DNA of 64,000 bases from Nostoc sp. JL34 (GTDB taxonomy: Bacteria > Cyanobacteriota > Cyanobacteriia > Cyanobacteriales > Nostocaceae): the NCBI RefSeq assembly GCF_017114945.1, contig NZ_JABXKQ010000144.1:1-64000 (forward strand), given 5' to 3'. Each line of letters starts with the position of its first letter. The stretch's first letter is position 1. This document shows, in pieces, positions 61,679 to 64,000 of the stretch. Both the position numbers and the translations under genes were made by a program. The notes beneath the pieces were generated by a model that did no database searches, was not told the origin of the DNA, and worked only from the letters and a program-made list of their open reading frames with translations.

Positions 61679-63703
61679 ATGGTAAAAATGCCGAATTGTT
61701 GCCAATCAGGGATTAGCGAACGCAAGTTTTTCCGGGCTACTGTGTCACCAATACTTTTGACAGTACTGTGCTTAACTAATACCTCTGCTACCAAAGCCCA
61801 GGAGTCCCCGAAAACCACCAAATCAATACCCATAATCTCCCAGTCACCTGCACCTCCTTTAACAGGTGTAGCATTCTCTGGTAATCAAATTTCCCTGAAT
61901 GGGCGTACTTTAGCAGGAACTTGGTTACAGCGACCTGGAAAATCTGGTCAGGTGACAACCCATCTTAGTGACGGGGCATTCAGGCAATTAATTGGAGTAA
62001 ATTTCTTAAACAGTAGTAATTCAGCGAAGCAACCAATACAGTGGTTTTCGTCAGTGACAACGCCACTAGTATTAGCCACCAGGCTACTAGGAGCATATCG
62101 CTATCTGGATATCACTAATTTTGCTCAAACATCTGGATGGCAAATTCAAGCTAATGGCAACACTTTGGTGATTGCTACCCCAAAAACACAAATCACAAAT
62201 ATTGTTCAGAGCCAGGAACCTCCAGAGGCGAGTGCCCCTTTGCAACAGAATCGGATTCTTGTCAATTTAGATCGTCCAACTCCCTGGCAAGTCGCACAAG
62301 GGTCAGCGATCGCAAAACTGCAAACTCCATCTTCCGATCCAGACACACCAACCCCAAAACCCACTACACCACCAAACCGACAGTGGACAGTTACTCTGGA
62401 TGGAATAGCTGATCCTGTTTTGATAGAACGCTATACCCCTCAGCCACCAGCAGCACCAACATTGCTGCCAAACCTGCTCAAACAATTATCACCCGCTACA
62501 CCAACACAACCAATACTACCAGCCCCTGAACCACTGATTCAAAAAGTGGAGGTGGTGAAAAACCAAACGGTTATTAGTCTGAGCGTTCCCTTTGGTCTAT
62601 CGCCTCAAGTTAGTACTGTCGCTAACCCAAATCGCTTGATTATCGATATTCGACCCGATCCTTTAGAAGAGAGGGATATTACTTGGGCCCCAGGATTGCG
62701 CTGGCGACAGCATTATGTCAACTTAGGCACAGAACGCTTTCCGGTCGTCTGGTTAGAAGTTAATCCCCGCAAATTTGGGATAATGTTGAAACCTATGTGG
62801 GCTAGTCCTGATGGACTTGCGGGTACTGCTCCCTTAATTCAAACAGCACAACGTTACTTAGCAGTAGCTGGAATTAATGGTGGTTATTTTAACCGTAATA
62901 ACAGATTGCCATTGGGTGCGATTCGTCGTGATAGTCAGTGGTTATCAGGCCCGATTCTTAACCGGGGTGTGATCGCTTGGAATGATTCAGGCCAATTTTA
63001 CTTCGGTCGTCTCACCTTAGAAGAAACTTTAATCGCAGCAAATGACCAGCGTCTACCAATTCTGTTTCTCAACAGCGGTTATGTCCAGAGCGGCATTGCT
63101 CGTTACACTTCAGCTTGGGGATCAACTTACACGCCCCTGACGGATAACGAAATCATCCTAGTGGTACAGAAAGACCAAATTACTAATCAGTTACCAGGCG
63201 GCAAAGTTGGTGGGACAGCAGTTCCCATTCCCCAGGATGGCTACCTGCTAACTTTACGCGCTAACGCTGCTAGTGCTGCCTCACAACTACCTATTGGAAG
63301 TGCAGTAAGTATTTCCAGCGCCACTACTCCAGTTGATTTTAGTCGTTATCCCTACATTATCGGAGCTGGGCCGCTACTAGTCCAAAATCGTCAAATTGTC
63401 CTTGATGCCAAAGGCGAAAAATTCAGCAATGCCTTTATTGCAGAAAAAGCTATTCGTAGCGGCATTTGCACAACGGCAACAGGCACACTGATGATTACTG
63501 CGACACATAATCGTGTCGGCGGTTATGGGCCTAATTTGGCAGAACATGCCCAATTGATGCAACTCATGGGCTGTGTGAATGCCCTAAATTTAGATGGCGG
63601 TAGTTCTACCAGCCTTTATTTAGGAGGGCAACTACTCGATCGCTCGCCCAGTACCGCTGCTCGTGTTCATAACGGAATCGGTATTTTCCTACAACCACGA
63701 TAA
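61679..63703 (+). CDS. Phosphodiester glycosidase (NAGPA-domain) exported protein
   Basis: 674 residues. The N-terminus has a signal peptide (hydrophobic about 22-34, cleavage near TKAQE). A Pro-rich middle (about 215-280) precedes an AMIN-like segment (KVEVVKNQTVISLSVPFGLS, about 297-345). The C-terminal NAGPA-type domain (about 380-670) has AVAGINGGYFNRNNRLPLGA, HNRVGGYGPNLAEHAQLMQLM and ALNLDGGSSTSLYL. This family cleaves phosphodiester-linked sugars, and relatives act in exopolysaccharide or wall metabolism. It probably works in the periplasm, held by its AMIN-like domain. Confidence 0.9.
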   Translation: MVKMPNCCQSGISERKFFRATVSPILLTVLCLTNTSATKAQESPKTTKSIPIISQSPAPPLTGVAFSGNQISLNGRTLAGTWLQRPGKSGQVTTHLSDGAFRQLIGVNFLNSSNSAKQPIQWFSSVTTPLVLATRLLGAYRYLDITNFAQTSGWQIQANGNTLVIATPKTQITNIVQSQEPPEASAPLQQNRILVNLDRPTPWQVAQGSAIAKLQTPSSDPDTPTPKPTTPPNRQWTVTLDGIADPVLIERYTPQPPAAPTLLPNLLKQLSPATPTQPILPAPEPLIQKVEVVKNQTVISLSVPFGLSPQVSTVANPNRLIIDIRPDPLEERDITWAPGLRWRQHYVNLGTERFPVVWLEVNPRKFGIMLKPMWASPDGLAGTAPLIQTAQRYLAVAGINGGYFNRNNRLPLGAIRRDSQWLSGPILNRGVIAWNDSGQFYFGRLTLEETLIAANDQRLPILFLNSGYVQSGIARYTSAWGSTYTPLTDNEIILVVQKDQITNQLPGGKVGGTAVPIPQDGYLLTLRANAASAASQLPIGSAVSISSATTPVDFSRYPYIIGAGPLLVQNRQIVLDAKGEKFSNAFIAEKAIRSGICTTATGTLMITATHNRVGGYGPNLAEHAQLMQLMGCVNALNLDGGSSTSLYLGGQLLDRSPSTAARVHNGIGIFLQPR

Positions 63704-63962
63704 TAGGGGATAGGGAAGTTTCTTAATCATCAAATGCCCATCCTTTTTTTTAAAGTTTAGAACAAGCTATCATTTTGCTTGATGAAGACTTCGTGTAGAC
63801 ATCAGAATTTTAGTAGTGATGCTTTACACCATAAGGTTTGATTTTGCTATGTTTATCAAAGTGCGACAAAATTGCTGATTTTCAAGGTTGCAAGATAGCG
63901 CCAGATTTTTTATCAATAGTTAAGAGTACCAACGGTTTGTTATGTCTTCAAATGAGGTAACT

Positions 63963-64000
63963 ATGGCTCGATATCAAGAAACTACACAGACTGAAACTCT
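63963..64000 (+). CDS. Start of a further gene (partial)
   Basis: ATG at 63963 with a GAGG site six bases upstream; an in-frame ATG at 63942 is the alternative. Only 12 residues (MARYQETTQTET) are present before the window ends, so the product cannot be named. Confidence 0.45.
   Translation, partial: MARYQETTQTET

Overview
This is a chromosomal window from a heterocyst-forming-type cyanobacterium, most likely Nostoc or a close relative. Evidence: photosystem I genes (psaF, psaJ, psaL), NdhB, a ferredoxin-type glutamate synthase, Tic22, DUF1825, many HIP1 palindromes (GCGATCGC), and the degenerate heptamer repeats and dispersed palindromes typical of Nostoc intergenic DNA. There is no CRISPR array, transposase or prophage. 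One tRNA gene (Pro, anticodon TGG) is present.

Layout. 1-13.3 kb is the accessory part. A sesquiterpene-synthase-type cyclase and a CYP110-like P450 form a minus-strand pair. It is bracketed by a giant Ser/Thr kinase-AAA-GAF-histidine kinase and a receiver-histidine kinase. A second signalling block follows: a truncated FIST gene, a methanogen-output-domain protein and a PAS histidine kinase. All three histidine kinases share the same catalytic module. 13.5-26 kb is mostly minus-strand housekeeping: ndhB, a small secreted Cys-rich protein, WD40 plus COG0523 GTPase (with a Fur/Zur-like operator), alpha/beta hydrolase plus sufE, an RRM protein, a degenerate M48 protein and prfC. 26-33.5 kb is mainly plus strand: DUF4870, hemB, a VapBC-like pair, pdhB, secD-secF and a GNAT gene. 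33.5-41.8 kb holds a degenerate histidine kinase, tsaC-type Sua5, prmC, tic22, tRNA-Pro, a second GNAT, an ACT-domain protein, a hydrolase and tsaD. 42-44.7 kb carries psaF-psaJ, psaL, gmk and remA. 45-53.4 kb has tyrS-pyrF-hypothetical, a class A PBP, DUF1825, a J-domain/TPR protein, TM2, a HhH protein and signal peptidase I. A 1.56 kb gene-poor gap follows, then a polysaccharide deacetylase, glsF and a phosphodiester glycosidase. The first bases of one more gene lie at the right edge.

How genes work together. Terpene cyclase and P450 should make and oxidise a sesquiterpene. TsaC-type Sua5 and TsaD supply the t6A tRNA modification, and PrmC and RF3 act in translation termination. SecD and SecF act together at the translocon. 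PsaF, PsaJ and PsaL are PSI subunits. PBP1A and the deacetylase-like enzyme act on the envelope.

Most notable observations: (i) several proteins keep a family fold but have lost catalytic residues (M48 protein, alpha/beta hydrolase, one histidine kinase); (ii) gene relics (FIST, an APH-like kinase, an unnamed C-terminal fragment) end at repeats or junctions; (iii) dispersed repeats appear to be inserted in frame inside glsF and at the 3' end of prfC; (iv) a Fur/Zur-type palindrome lies 30 bp upstream of the COG0523 gene; (v) an orphan intrinsic terminator with a possible 44-residue ORF sits in the large gap. No clearly new multi-gene system is proven. The sensor-bracketed terpene cluster and the metal-linked COG0523-WD40 pair are the best candidates for follow-up.
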